From contig OZ242030.1 in the NCBI GenBank assembly GCA_965205055.1, positions 4,464,001 to 4,528,000 of the forward strand: a stretch of 64,000 nucleotides of DNA. The letters run 5' to 3'. Below the pieces are notes generated by a model, which saw only the letters and a list, made by a program, of their open reading frames with translations, did not search any database and was not told where the DNA came from. The translations under genes and the position numbers were made by a program. This DNA comes from CBDBBY01 sp965205055. GTDB lineage: Bacteria; Pseudomonadota; Alphaproteobacteria; Rhodobacterales; Rhodobacteraceae. Shown here one piece after another: positions 17,275-24,950 of this stretch; position 1 is the stretch's first letter, and each line of letters opens with the position of its first letter.

Positions 17275-18215
17275 TTTCGTCTCGCCGTTCGACACTTTTC
17301 CACGGCGGAGTCCTCGCGTTTCTAGCCGTGCTGTTCTTCATCCTGCCGGAGTATCATGTCGGCAATTTCGCCCGAATCATGGTGCTTGCGGCCTACGCGA
17401 TCGGCTACAACATCCTGTTCGGCTACACGGGGCTTCTGAGTCTCGGCCACGCGCTGTTCTTCGCGGCTGGCATGTACGGTCTCGGCCTTTCGATCAAGTT
17501 TTTGGGATTCGCGCCGACAACGGCATTTCTGGCAGGAACACTGTCCGCGGCGGCTGTTTCCGCGACCGTCGGATTTCTTGCGCTGAGGACGTCGGGCGTC
17601 GCGTTCATGATTGTAACTTTGATGTTCTCCCAAGCCGGATATTTGGCAATCCTCCTGTTCGGCGAATACACGCGGGGCGACGAAGGCTTCGTCATCCAGC
17701 AATCCGAGCGCATTTTGTCCGGCATCGACCTGACTGGGCCTATGGCGCGGTACTATGCGGCGTTCGCCGTATTTGCCGTCTGCTTCGCATTGTCCGCGTG
17801 GCTCGTCCGGACGAAATTCGGTCGGTGCTTGGTTGCAATCCGCGAAAACGAAGAGCGCACCCGAATGATCGGCTACGACGTCTCGGCGCATAAGCTGCTC
17901 GCCGTCATCGTGTCGGGAACCATATCCGGCGTCGCGGGCGCCGCTTACGCGCTCCTGTTCGGTTATGCGGGAGCGACGTTCGCTACGGTCCAGTATTCCA
18001 TATTTCCGCTCCTCTGGGTTTTGCTCGGAGGTGCCGGAACCACCATAGGCCCGCTGATCGGAACGGCGTTCGCATTCTATCTCATCGATTTGTCCAGCGG
18101 TGTAACGACCGCCTATCTGATCGTGGTCGGAGCGGCCATCATGCTGCTCACGCTGTTCGCGCCGCAAGGCATCGCCGGCGAAATCCGCAAGCGGGCCGCG
18201 GCATGGCTGCCATGA
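17271..18215 (+). CDS. livM: Branched-chain-type ABC transporter permease (LivM-like)
   Basis: This 314-residue permease begins with TTG overlapping the livH stop. LivM hallmarks are AYAIGYNILFGYTGLLSLGHALFFAAG-type sequence near residues 40-65, the coupling loop CLVAIRENEERTRMIGYD, and VQYSIFPLLWVLLGGAGTTIGPLIG near the end. It would pair with LivH in the membrane. Its stop overlaps the ATPase start by 13 bases, so the whole importer is translated as one coupled unit. Confidence 0.88.
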   Translation: MISSRRSTLFHGGVLAFLAVLFFILPEYHVGNFARIMVLAAYAIGYNILFGYTGLLSLGHALFFAAGMYGLGLSIKFLGFAPTTAFLAGTLSAAAVSATVGFLALRTSGVAFMIVTLMFSQAGYLAILLFGEYTRGDEGFVIQQSERILSGIDLTGPMARYYAAFAVFAVCFALSAWLVRTKFGRCLVAIRENEERTRMIGYDVSAHKLLAVIVSGTISGVAGAAYALLFGYAGATFATVQYSIFPLLWVLLGGAGTTIGPLIGTAFAFYLIDLSSGVTTAYLIVVGAAIMLLTLFAPQGIAGEIRKRAAAWLP

Positions 18216-18925
18216 GCCTGCTTTCCACCCGGGGGTTGTCAAAGTCCTTCGGAGGACTGCACGCGATTCGCGATGTCGATTTCGAATTGCCGGAGGGTCA
18301 GGTACGCGCGCTGATCGGCCCGAACGGCGCAGGAAAATCCACATTCGTAGGAGCCGTGTGCGGCCGCATTCCGGCTTCGGGGGGAAGCGTCCGGTTTGCT
18401 GGAACGGACGTCACGCGATTGCCGGCCCACAAGCGCATCTGCCTTGGCATTGCTTACACATTCCAGATAACCTCCGTTTTTGCCGGATTGCCGGTCCGCG
18501 AAAACGTGGCCTTGGGCGTAAGACGGGCGCTCCGAGCCGAGGGCGCTGAAGCCGGCAAAGCGGTGGACCACGCATTGGAGCGGGTCGGGCTGGACGAACA
18601 TTCGGATCGGCTTGCCGGGGATTTGAGTTACGGCCACCAGCGTCTGTTGGAAATCGCAATGGGTCTCGGTCAGCGACCCAAGCTGTTCGTACTCGACGAG
18701 CCCACGCAAGGCTTGTCTGAATCCGAAGTGGAGGAATTCAACGGACTCATCAGAAGCCTCTCGGGCGAAACCACGATTCTTCTAATTGAGCACAACATGA
18801 GGGTCGTCATGGAAATTGCCGATTACATCACTGTTCTGAACAACGGCAGGACGCTGGCGGAAGGCGCTCCGGAGGAGGTTCGGAGCAACCGCGCGGTCCA
18901 AGACGCCTATCTGGGAACCGCCTGA
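18203..18925 (+). CDS. livG: ABC transporter ATP-binding protein (LivG-like)
   Basis: A 240-residue ATPase. Walker A GPNGAGKST is near residues 37-45, the signature LSYGHQ is a common LivG variant of LSGGQ, and Walker B is LFVLDEPTQGLS. A LivG-specific RICLGIAYTFQI segment surrounds the Q-loop. ATG at 18203 (MAAMSLL) or ATG at 18212 may be used; both overlap or abut the livM end. It energises the importer with LivF. Confidence 0.88.
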   Translation: MAAMSLLSTRGLSKSFGGLHAIRDVDFELPEGQVRALIGPNGAGKSTFVGAVCGRIPASGGSVRFAGTDVTRLPAHKRICLGIAYTFQITSVFAGLPVRENVALGVRRALRAEGAEAGKAVDHALERVGLDEHSDRLAGDLSYGHQRLLEIAMGLGQRPKLFVLDEPTQGLSESEVEEFNGLIRSLSGETTILLIEHNMRVVMEIADYITVLNNGRTLAEGAPEEVRSNRAVQDAYLGTA

Positions 18926-19621
18926 TTGCTTGAAGTTAGAGATATCCACACGGGCTACGGTCGCTCGCGCGTTCTGTTCGGCGTTTCTCTGACGGTCAAG
19001 CCGGGAGAAATCGTTTGCTTGATGGGCCGGAACGGCGCCGGCAAGACAACCTTGATGAAATCGATCATGGGGTGGCTGCCACTCAGTTCAGGCCTCATTT
19101 TGCTGGACAACGAGGAAATCAGTGCGCTGCCCCCGCATGAGATTCCGAAACGGCGGATCGGCTTCATACCGCAAGGCAGGAGGCTGTTCGCGGAACTGAC
19201 CGTCTCGGAAAATCTTGAGATCGGGTTGATGGCGCGAGGGGCAGGACGCGAAGTGCGTGAACGGGTGCTGGAGATGTTTCCAAGGCTTCGGGATCGGCTC
19301 GGTCAGCCCGCGGAGACACTTTCGGGCGGCGAGCGGCAAATGCTTGCGACGGCGCGGGCCCTTTGCCTTGAACCCCGGGTGCTCTTGATGGACGAGCCCA
19401 CGGAAGGGCTTCAGCCCTCAATGATTGAATCGATCCAACAAGTCATGTTGCGAATGAAGTCCGACGGATTGGCGGTGCTTCTGGTTGAGCAGCGTTTCGA
19501 TGCCGTGCTTCCGGTCGCGGACGTTGCCGTATTCATCGAGAACGGCATGAACAAAGAGACCGTCGATGCCGACGAACTCAGGTCCGACCACTCGAAGCTG
19601 AAATCTTACCTCGCTGTTTGA
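18926..19621 (+). CDS. livF: ABC transporter ATP-binding protein (LivF-like)
   Basis: A 231-residue ATPase beginning with TTG immediately after the livG stop. Walker A GRNGAGKTT, signature LSGGERQ and Walker B VLLMDEPTEGL are all intact. GFIPQGRRLFAELTVSENLEIG is the typical LivF Q-loop stretch. It is the last gene of the five-gene importer; no clear hairpin terminator follows, and the DNA turns AT-rich within about 100 bases. Confidence 0.88.
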   Translation: MLEVRDIHTGYGRSRVLFGVSLTVKPGEIVCLMGRNGAGKTTLMKSIMGWLPLSSGLILLDNEEISALPPHEIPKRRIGFIPQGRRLFAELTVSENLEIGLMARGAGREVRERVLEMFPRLRDRLGQPAETLSGGERQMLATARALCLEPRVLLMDEPTEGLQPSMIESIQQVMLRMKSDGLAVLLVEQRFDAVLPVADVAVFIENGMNKETVDADELRSDHSKLKSYLAV

Positions 19622-20009
19622 GCAAACGATTCAATTCAAAGAATGTTGGCCAAGCACGCAAGATTATTTGTCAATAGGCGCCTGTTTCGGTGTTCATGCT
19701 ATATTCCCTTTACCAAATTTGCGTCTTAACATGTTGTTAATAGTGATTAATCTGCGAATTCCGGCATAAAGCACGCGACAAGTTGCAAGCAACGATTCAC
19801 TCCGGTATTCTTGCACAGGCTGCCGTGGCCTTAAGCTGGGATACTGAACAGACTTACTTCGGTTTTTTGCCTGAAAAAAGCAAAATTTGAGTCGACATGC
19901 CCGACTGGAACTGTTTATTTTACACGAAGGTAAAATTTGCATACTTGCAAAACTAAGCTAGCACCTGTCGAAGAAACGGTTCAATAAACGAACTACGAGG
20001 CAAAAAAGA
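19622..20009. other. AT-rich intergenic region before the GHKL gene
   Basis: About 390 bases in which base composition drops from the core level to the AT-rich level of the following gene, marking the left boundary of an acquired segment. It contains a T-run/A-run symmetrical element around 19864-19881 and the inverted repeat at 19917-19936. No gene is supported. Confidence 0.5.
19917..19936. promoter_or_regulatory. Perfect inverted repeat upstream of the GHKL-nuclease gene
   Basis: Arms ATTTTAC and GTAAAAT are separated by ACGAAG, about 75 bases upstream of the ATG at 20010. The size and position suit a dimeric repressor operator in the promoter of the downstream gene. A small RNA hairpin in the leader is the alternative. 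Confidence 0.4.
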
Positions 20010-22016
20010 ATGAGTAAAATCAATATACTTAGGGCGGTCGAAAACATTAGGTCGCGCACTACGGTTTATACACCGGTAGTTGAAATTATTGTAAACGCAG
20101 TCCAAGCTACTGCTGACAAAAATTCAAGCGACGGCCAAATTGAGATTTTCGTTGAGCGATCAAGTCAAGAAGAGTTGGATCACGGAACACCAGCCGTCGA
20201 TAGTATTTTTATCAAAGACAATGGCGTTGGGTTTACGGAAGAAAACAGAGAATCATTCGATACATTGTTTTCGGATCACAGGATCTCGCAAGGGGGAAAG
20301 GGATTTGGTAGATTTACGTGCTTAAAATACTTTGAAGATCTTATAGTTAAAAGCGTCTTTAAAGACGGGCAAAGATATAGGAGTAGAGAATTTAATATGG
20401 GCAAGGGCAATGATATTATAGTAAACGAAAAGATCAGCGACAGCGATGAGCGCAATACAGGGACTACTGTAAAACTTTCAAAAATAAAGGATGGAAAGTT
20501 CATAGACAAAATGCTCCCGACGATAGCTAGAGTTTTGACTGAGCGACTACTTCCATATTTTATAGATAGCAGATACACACCGCCCGATATCTCTATATCT
20601 GAAGCTGACGGATCCGGTAAAATCATACTCAACGAATTCTTTACTAATCAGCTAACTGATTCAATACAGGAAATAGACGTTTCGGATAATAATTTTATCC
20701 TAAAGGATGGAGATAACGAACATAAATTCAAAGTTCGTGTATTCAAGTTCTATTCGCCAAAAAGTCACCGAAGTAAAGTTAGTTTAGTTGCGCATAGACG
20801 CGAAGTGGCAGATACACCAATTCAAAAATATGTTCCGGAATTTGCTGACGAATTTTTTGAGAAAAAGACAAACGGTTCGGAAAATAGGGAGCGGAACTAT
20901 ATCATCAAAGCGTATATTCTAAGTGATTATCTTGACGAAAATGTTTCACTAGAACGCGGTGGGTTTGAATTTGGGTTGCGGAGCGACATGCTAACTCCGG
21001 TGGCGCAAGAGGACATCGAAAGGAAGGCTGCGGAAATTGCGCGAATGGCTGTTGGAGATGAAATTACTATGCGGCAGGAGAAAAAAAGGCTTTGGGTGCA
21101 GGAGTACGTTGATAATGATGCGCCTTGGCATAAGTCACTCCTAAAATCTATTGATCTTTCGAATATTTCCTATCGTCCCTCCAGTGAGGAAATGGAGTTA
21201 AGTTTTCAAAAAGAAAAGTTTCGTATTGAAGCAGATATTTCAAAAAAGGTGAACCGGATTCTGGAAGACAAAGATATTGGTATCTTAAAGGAAAATATAA
21301 CGGAAATCGTGCAACAAATATCTGAATCAAGTAAGAACGATCTTATGCACTACGTAGTATTCAGGAGAAAGGTTTTGGAACTTTTCAGCAGGAAGTTGGA
21401 GCTGGATCCGGATGGCCGGTACTCTTCGGAGGGCGCAGTGCATGACATTATTTTTCCTAGACGGAATGATACGGATTCAACCCCATTTGAGGAACATAAC
21501 TTATGGATAATTGATGAGCGGCTGAACTTCACAAGTTTTGTGTGCTCTGACAAGCCATTGAATGATAGCAATACCGGCAGGCCGGACCTGGTTGCTTTTA
21601 ATAGACGAGTTTTGTTTCGAGGTAACAATGAGGCAAGTAATCCAGTATCGATCTTTGAGTTCAAAAGACCGCAACGCGATGATTTCGTGAATCCATCTGC
21701 AGGTGATGATCCGATTCAGCAAATCATTAGGTACGTTAAAGGCATTCGTAATGGGAACTTCAAAACTCAAAAGGGTCGGAGTATTCAGGTGTTAGATAAT
21801 ACGCCGATTTATGGATATGTTGTATGTGATTTGAGCAAGAATGTAGAAGATTGGCTTGAGTTTGATAAAAATTTCAAACCAATGCCTGATAAAATGGGGT
21901 GGTTTCAGTGGCATGGAAATATGAATTTGCACTTGGAGGTAATAAGTTGGGATAAAATTTTGCAAGATGCAGAGATGAGGAATAAAATATTTTTTCGCAA
22001 GTTGGGTATCAATTAA
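20010..22016 (+). CDS. GHKL (Hsp90-like) ATPase with C-terminal PD-(D/E)XK nuclease domain
   Basis: A single 668-residue protein in AT-rich DNA. The N-terminal Bergerat ATP-binding fold shows the N box E25-I-I-V-N29, the G1 box D70-N-G-V-G74, a lid GGKGFGRF at 95-102 and G3 near G151-T-T. A transducer-like and coiled region follows. Near the C-terminus is P525-D526, then E550-F-K552, then Q571-IIR-Y575, matching the PD-(D/E)XK nuclease core with the QxxxY element. ATG 20010 is preceded by ACGAGGCAAAAAAGA. I infer an ATP-gated DNA nuclease, as in MORC/MutL-like ATPases of restriction loci. No partner gene adjoins. The overall family is not one I can name. Confidence 0.72.
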   Translation: MSKINILRAVENIRSRTTVYTPVVEIIVNAVQATADKNSSDGQIEIFVERSSQEELDHGTPAVDSIFIKDNGVGFTEENRESFDTLFSDHRISQGGKGFGRFTCLKYFEDLIVKSVFKDGQRYRSREFNMGKGNDIIVNEKISDSDERNTGTTVKLSKIKDGKFIDKMLPTIARVLTERLLPYFIDSRYTPPDISISEADGSGKIILNEFFTNQLTDSIQEIDVSDNNFILKDGDNEHKFKVRVFKFYSPKSHRSKVSLVAHRREVADTPIQKYVPEFADEFFEKKTNGSENRERNYIIKAYILSDYLDENVSLERGGFEFGLRSDMLTPVAQEDIERKAAEIARMAVGDEITMRQEKKRLWVQEYVDNDAPWHKSLLKSIDLSNISYRPSSEEMELSFQKEKFRIEADISKKVNRILEDKDIGILKENITEIVQQISESSKNDLMHYVVFRRKVLELFSRKLELDPDGRYSSEGAVHDIIFPRRNDTDSTPFEEHNLWIIDERLNFTSFVCSDKPLNDSNTGRPDLVAFNRRVLFRGNNEASNPVSIFEFKRPQRDDFVNPSAGDDPIQQIIRYVKGIRNGNFKTQKGRSIQVLDNTPIYGYVVCDLSKNVEDWLEFDKNFKPMPDKMGWFQWHGNMNLHLEVISWDKILQDAEMRNKIFFRKLGIN

Positions 22017-22202
22017 TTTAAGGTAGTTATCTACCGGGACCATCGCTTATGCCGTGATATTACCTTATGCGCAAAGAGATGCGATGACTCGTTGTATTAA
22101 GGACTAGTATTTAAGGAAGGCAGTAACCTTTACACAATTAGTTTGATTTGCCTGTCGCGCTGAGTTGCTTAATCAAATTATAAGATTACAATATCGGTCG
22201 TT

Positions 22203-22520
22203 CGGTCAAGGGGGATCAGCCGCGATTTGGATGCATCGCGGGCGACTGTTCGGAGGTTGTTCGTTCGTTCGGCGACGGAGTTCGCGTATGAGTGCAATAT
22301 GAAGCCGCGTCTGGAGACCGCGCCTTGGAGATCTGAGTTCGACGTGATTTTGGCGGAAAACGAGATTTTTCCGAGACGCGAGCGATTGATGCTGTTGCAG
22401 ATTTTCGAAGATTTTCGGGATTGGGTTACGCCGCTGGCTACGATGTTGTCCAACGGCATGCGGCGCGTTTCAGGATGGAGCGGGAGTACCGGTTGGCTTC
22501 GTACGCGCATGTTCCTCTAA
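22203..22520 (+). pseudogene. IS21-family istA transposase remnant
   Basis: The frame gives ISRDLDASRATVRRLF, the helix-turn-helix of IstA, then KPRLETAPWRSEFDVILAENEIFPRRERLMLLQIFED. A one-base shift near 22410 leads to FSGLGYAAGYDVVQRHAARFRMEREYRLASYAHVPLSF. That is the IstA sequence up to the start of its catalytic core, after which similarity stops. No catalytic DDE segment, no istB and no terminal repeats remain. It is a dead fragment marking past transposition in this island. Confidence 0.7.
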
Positions 22521-22916
22521 GCTTCAGTTGTATGCCAATTATCCTGCAAATTCGGTCAGTTATGTCAAGAATGTAATTGGTGACCCGCAGTCCCCGGGCA
22601 AAAACCCGGAGCGCGTCGCGTAAAGAGAAAGACCAGTGCACGTAATCTCCCGTCAAGCGTTTTTTGGATTCAGGAAAGCTTTTTGACTTCGCTCGGATTC
22701 AATCACTTGCGCACGGCCGTGAGGAGCTAATCCAAAACGCTTCCCAGATCGACGTTTCGCTCAATTCCCGGCGGAATACGACATGCAAAGAAAGAATTGA
22801 AGAGATTCAAGGCTAGCGCGTGAAAAGCGATTTTTCTTCAGAGTTTCGTCGCGTATACCTTTATATACATTGAACGCTACAATCATGTAGATGCCGCTCA
22901 GCAACGGGGGCGACCG
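22521..22916. other. Stretch without a supported gene
   Basis: About 395 bases between the istA fragment and vapB. No domain could be read in any frame. The last 60 bases contain ATACC and TATATACA runs that may be part of the vapB promoter region. Confidence 0.4.
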
Positions 22917-23219
22917 ATGGCCTTTAATCTAGCGCACAGACCGGATCTCGACAGCCGCGTCGAGAAACTTGCCGGTCGTCTCGGGCTGACGGGTCGCGGA
23001 CGCAAGACCGAGACGATTGAACAAGCGCTTGATCTTCTTGAGGAGCGCGTGGCACAAGACCGACCGGATCGGACGGCCATCGAGGCGTCGCTTGATCGTT
23101 ACATCATCAATGGATCCAATTTGTGCAAGCGTCTAACCCCTCGGGGCGACGACAGCGGTCCGCCGTTGTCGCTTTCCCTTCAGCAAGCCCTCTACGACGA
23201 GCGCGGGCTGCCAGAGTGA
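22917..23219 (+). CDS. vapB: VapB-type antitoxin (PSK/Rv0623-like)
   Basis: A 100-residue protein. The N-terminal ribbon-helix-helix-like part contains RVEKLAGRLGLTGRGRKTETIEQALDLLEERV, and the C-terminal tail ends in LSLQQALYDERGLPE, the toxin-wrapping segment typical of this VapB subfamily. Its stop TGA overlaps the GTG start of the VapC remnant, the normal coupling for a vapBC operon. The antitoxin frame is intact while the toxin is broken, so it now stands as an orphan DNA-binding protein. Confidence 0.75.
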   Translation: MAFNLAHRPDLDSRVEKLAGRLGLTGRGRKTETIEQALDLLEERVAQDRPDRTAIEASLDRYIINGSNLCKRLTPRGDDSGPPLSLSLQQALYDERGLPE

Positions 23220-23607
23220 TCGTTCTCGATAACTCGGCGATCTTGGTTATCCTTTTTTAAGGAGTAGTAGGCCGCCTCGTTCCGCGACCGGGTCGGCAAG
23301 GCCGGTGGCGCTATGGTTTCGGAATGCACTGCTGTCGAGTTCGCCGCCGTCACCAGTCGCGACCGCAATCTTTTCTCGTTGGCACAGGCGTTCTTGGATG
23401 AGCCGTTCATCTCTGTCCAAGCCGCTGGACGCGGCACAAGCTGTCGCCGGGCACGCCTATCGGCGCTGCGGCAGGGGTCGTCATCCCGCGGGCCTCAATT
23501 TTGGCGACGTCTTCGCATATGCACTTGCTCGGGAGACGGCTCTTCCGCTGCTGTTCAAGGGTATGGATTTCTCTTGCGCCGATATCAAGGCGGCCCAAGC
23601 GAGATAG
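23216..23607 (+). pseudogene. vapC: VapC-type PIN toxin, frameshifted
   Basis: It starts GTG with IVLDNSAILVILF, the first PIN strand including the first acidic residue, then hits TAA at 23258-23260 after a run of six T. The next part reads in another frame as MVSECTAVEFAAVTSRDRNLFSLAQAFLDEPFI. After one more shift near 23405 it ends with AYRRCGRGRHPAGLNFGDVFAYALARE and LPLLFKGMDFSCADIKAAQA, containing the late conserved aspartates. Two or more shifts exclude a working ribonuclease from this copy. Confidence 0.75.
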
Positions 23608-23957
23608 TTTTCGCATCGGTGCAAAAGGCAGTTGCTCTCATCTTGCACCGGGACCGGACAACCCTTGAGTGATTGTCGGACATAGGCCGGATGAGCGATT
23701 GAACTGCGCCAGCACGGAAAAGGGAATTCCAAATCGACAAAGCCGCTCTGGTCGATGCACGCATAGGTTGGCGGCATGCCGCCCTTTCTCAGCTATGCGA
23801 ACCGGATGGACATCATTAATGATATGCTCTTGTTCCAATTTTACCTGTCGAAGTGTTGATTGATTCGGGTAAATCAAGTGCTTTAGTATCATCAACGCTC
23901 CAGCAAATGTGCAATCGGCCGCGCGACGCAAGCCGAGATCACGCCGGGATAAATAGC
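23608..23957. other. Stretch without a supported gene
   Basis: About 350 bases between the vapC remnant and the M19 peptidase gene. A frame upstream of the peptidase ATG (from 23853) is open but has no family-like sequence, so I treat it as leader. No repeat or attachment site was recognised here. Confidence 0.4.
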
Positions 23958-24950
23958 ATGGTGCACGAAATTCGAACCTATCTGGTCGATGGCCTCCAAT
24001 ACTGCAATTGGTCGCGACGGATATTCGAGCAAATGCGCAAGGGTCGCGTGGACGCGGTGCATGCTACTGTTTCGTACCACGGCAACTTCCGCGATGCCGT
24101 AAGGGATCTTTGCCGCTGGAATCGACTGTTCGAAATGAATTCCGACCTGGTTATTCCCGGCCGATCTTCGCTCGACGTGGAGCGCGCGAATGAATCGAAC
24201 CGGACGGCGATTTTTCTTGGACTCCAGAATCCTTCGCCGATCGAAGACGACATCGACTTGGTGGAAATCCTCTACGCGCTCGGCATCCGCTTCATGCAGA
24301 TCACGTACAACAATCAATCGCTGCTCGCGTCGGGATACTCCGAATCGTCCGATTCCGGCCTGACGCGCATGGGCCGCGAAGTTGTCGACGAAATGAACAG
24401 GGTCGGAATGGTCGTCGATCTGAGCCACTGCGGCCGGAAATCCGCGCTGGAAGCCGCGAGATACTCGAGGCGTCCGGTTGCCGTTACGCATGCGAATCCG
24501 CGATGGTGGAAAGATGTTGAACGCAACGTTCCCGACGAGCTGCTTGAAGTCTTGAGCGATACCGGCGGCATGATCGGCTTTTCAATCTACCCGCTCCACC
24601 TCGCCGGAGGTTCCGACTGCAAAGCCGAGTCTTTCGCCGAGATGATCGCTCGGTGCGCCGAGACCTTCGGGGTCGATATCTTGGGAATCGGATCGGATCT
24701 CTGCCAAGACCAGCCGGGAAGCGTCCTAAGCTGGATGCGCGAAGGCAGATGGAAAAAAACGAGTGCGGAAAAGGTGAATCATGATCGGGCGGAATTTCCG
24801 CCGCAGCCCGCGTGGTTCAAGGACAACACCGATTTCGCCAACATTGCCGAGGCGCTGGCCGGTGTCGGTTTCGACGGCCAGGAAATCGACAAGATCATGG
24901 GCGGCAATTGGATGCGCTTCTTTGAATCGTCCTTCGGAGTATCGGATTGA
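23958..24950 (+). CDS. Membrane dipeptidase family protein (peptidase M19)
   Basis: A 330-residue M19 (renal dipeptidase) family protein. It opens VHEIRTYLVDGLQYCNWSRRIFEQM. In place of the usual DxHxD zinc site is D-G-L-Q, as in a proteobacterial subgroup. Other family pieces are present: VDLSHCG, AVTHANPR, DILGIGSDLCQD and the C-terminal IMGGNWMRFFE. The replacement DGLQ removes two classical zinc ligands, so it may not be a dipeptidase in the strict sense. The start at 23958 is the first ATG before the conserved sequence. The stop overlaps the next gene, and three genes (this one, the 563-residue protein, DUF3726) are tightly packed. Confidence 0.75.
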   Translation: MVHEIRTYLVDGLQYCNWSRRIFEQMRKGRVDAVHATVSYHGNFRDAVRDLCRWNRLFEMNSDLVIPGRSSLDVERANESNRTAIFLGLQNPSPIEDDIDLVEILYALGIRFMQITYNNQSLLASGYSESSDSGLTRMGREVVDEMNRVGMVVDLSHCGRKSALEAARYSRRPVAVTHANPRWWKDVERNVPDELLEVLSDTGGMIGFSIYPLHLAGGSDCKAESFAEMIARCAETFGVDILGIGSDLCQDQPGSVLSWMREGRWKKTSAEKVNHDRAEFPPQPAWFKDNTDFANIAEALAGVGFDGQEIDKIMGGNWMRFFESSFGVSD

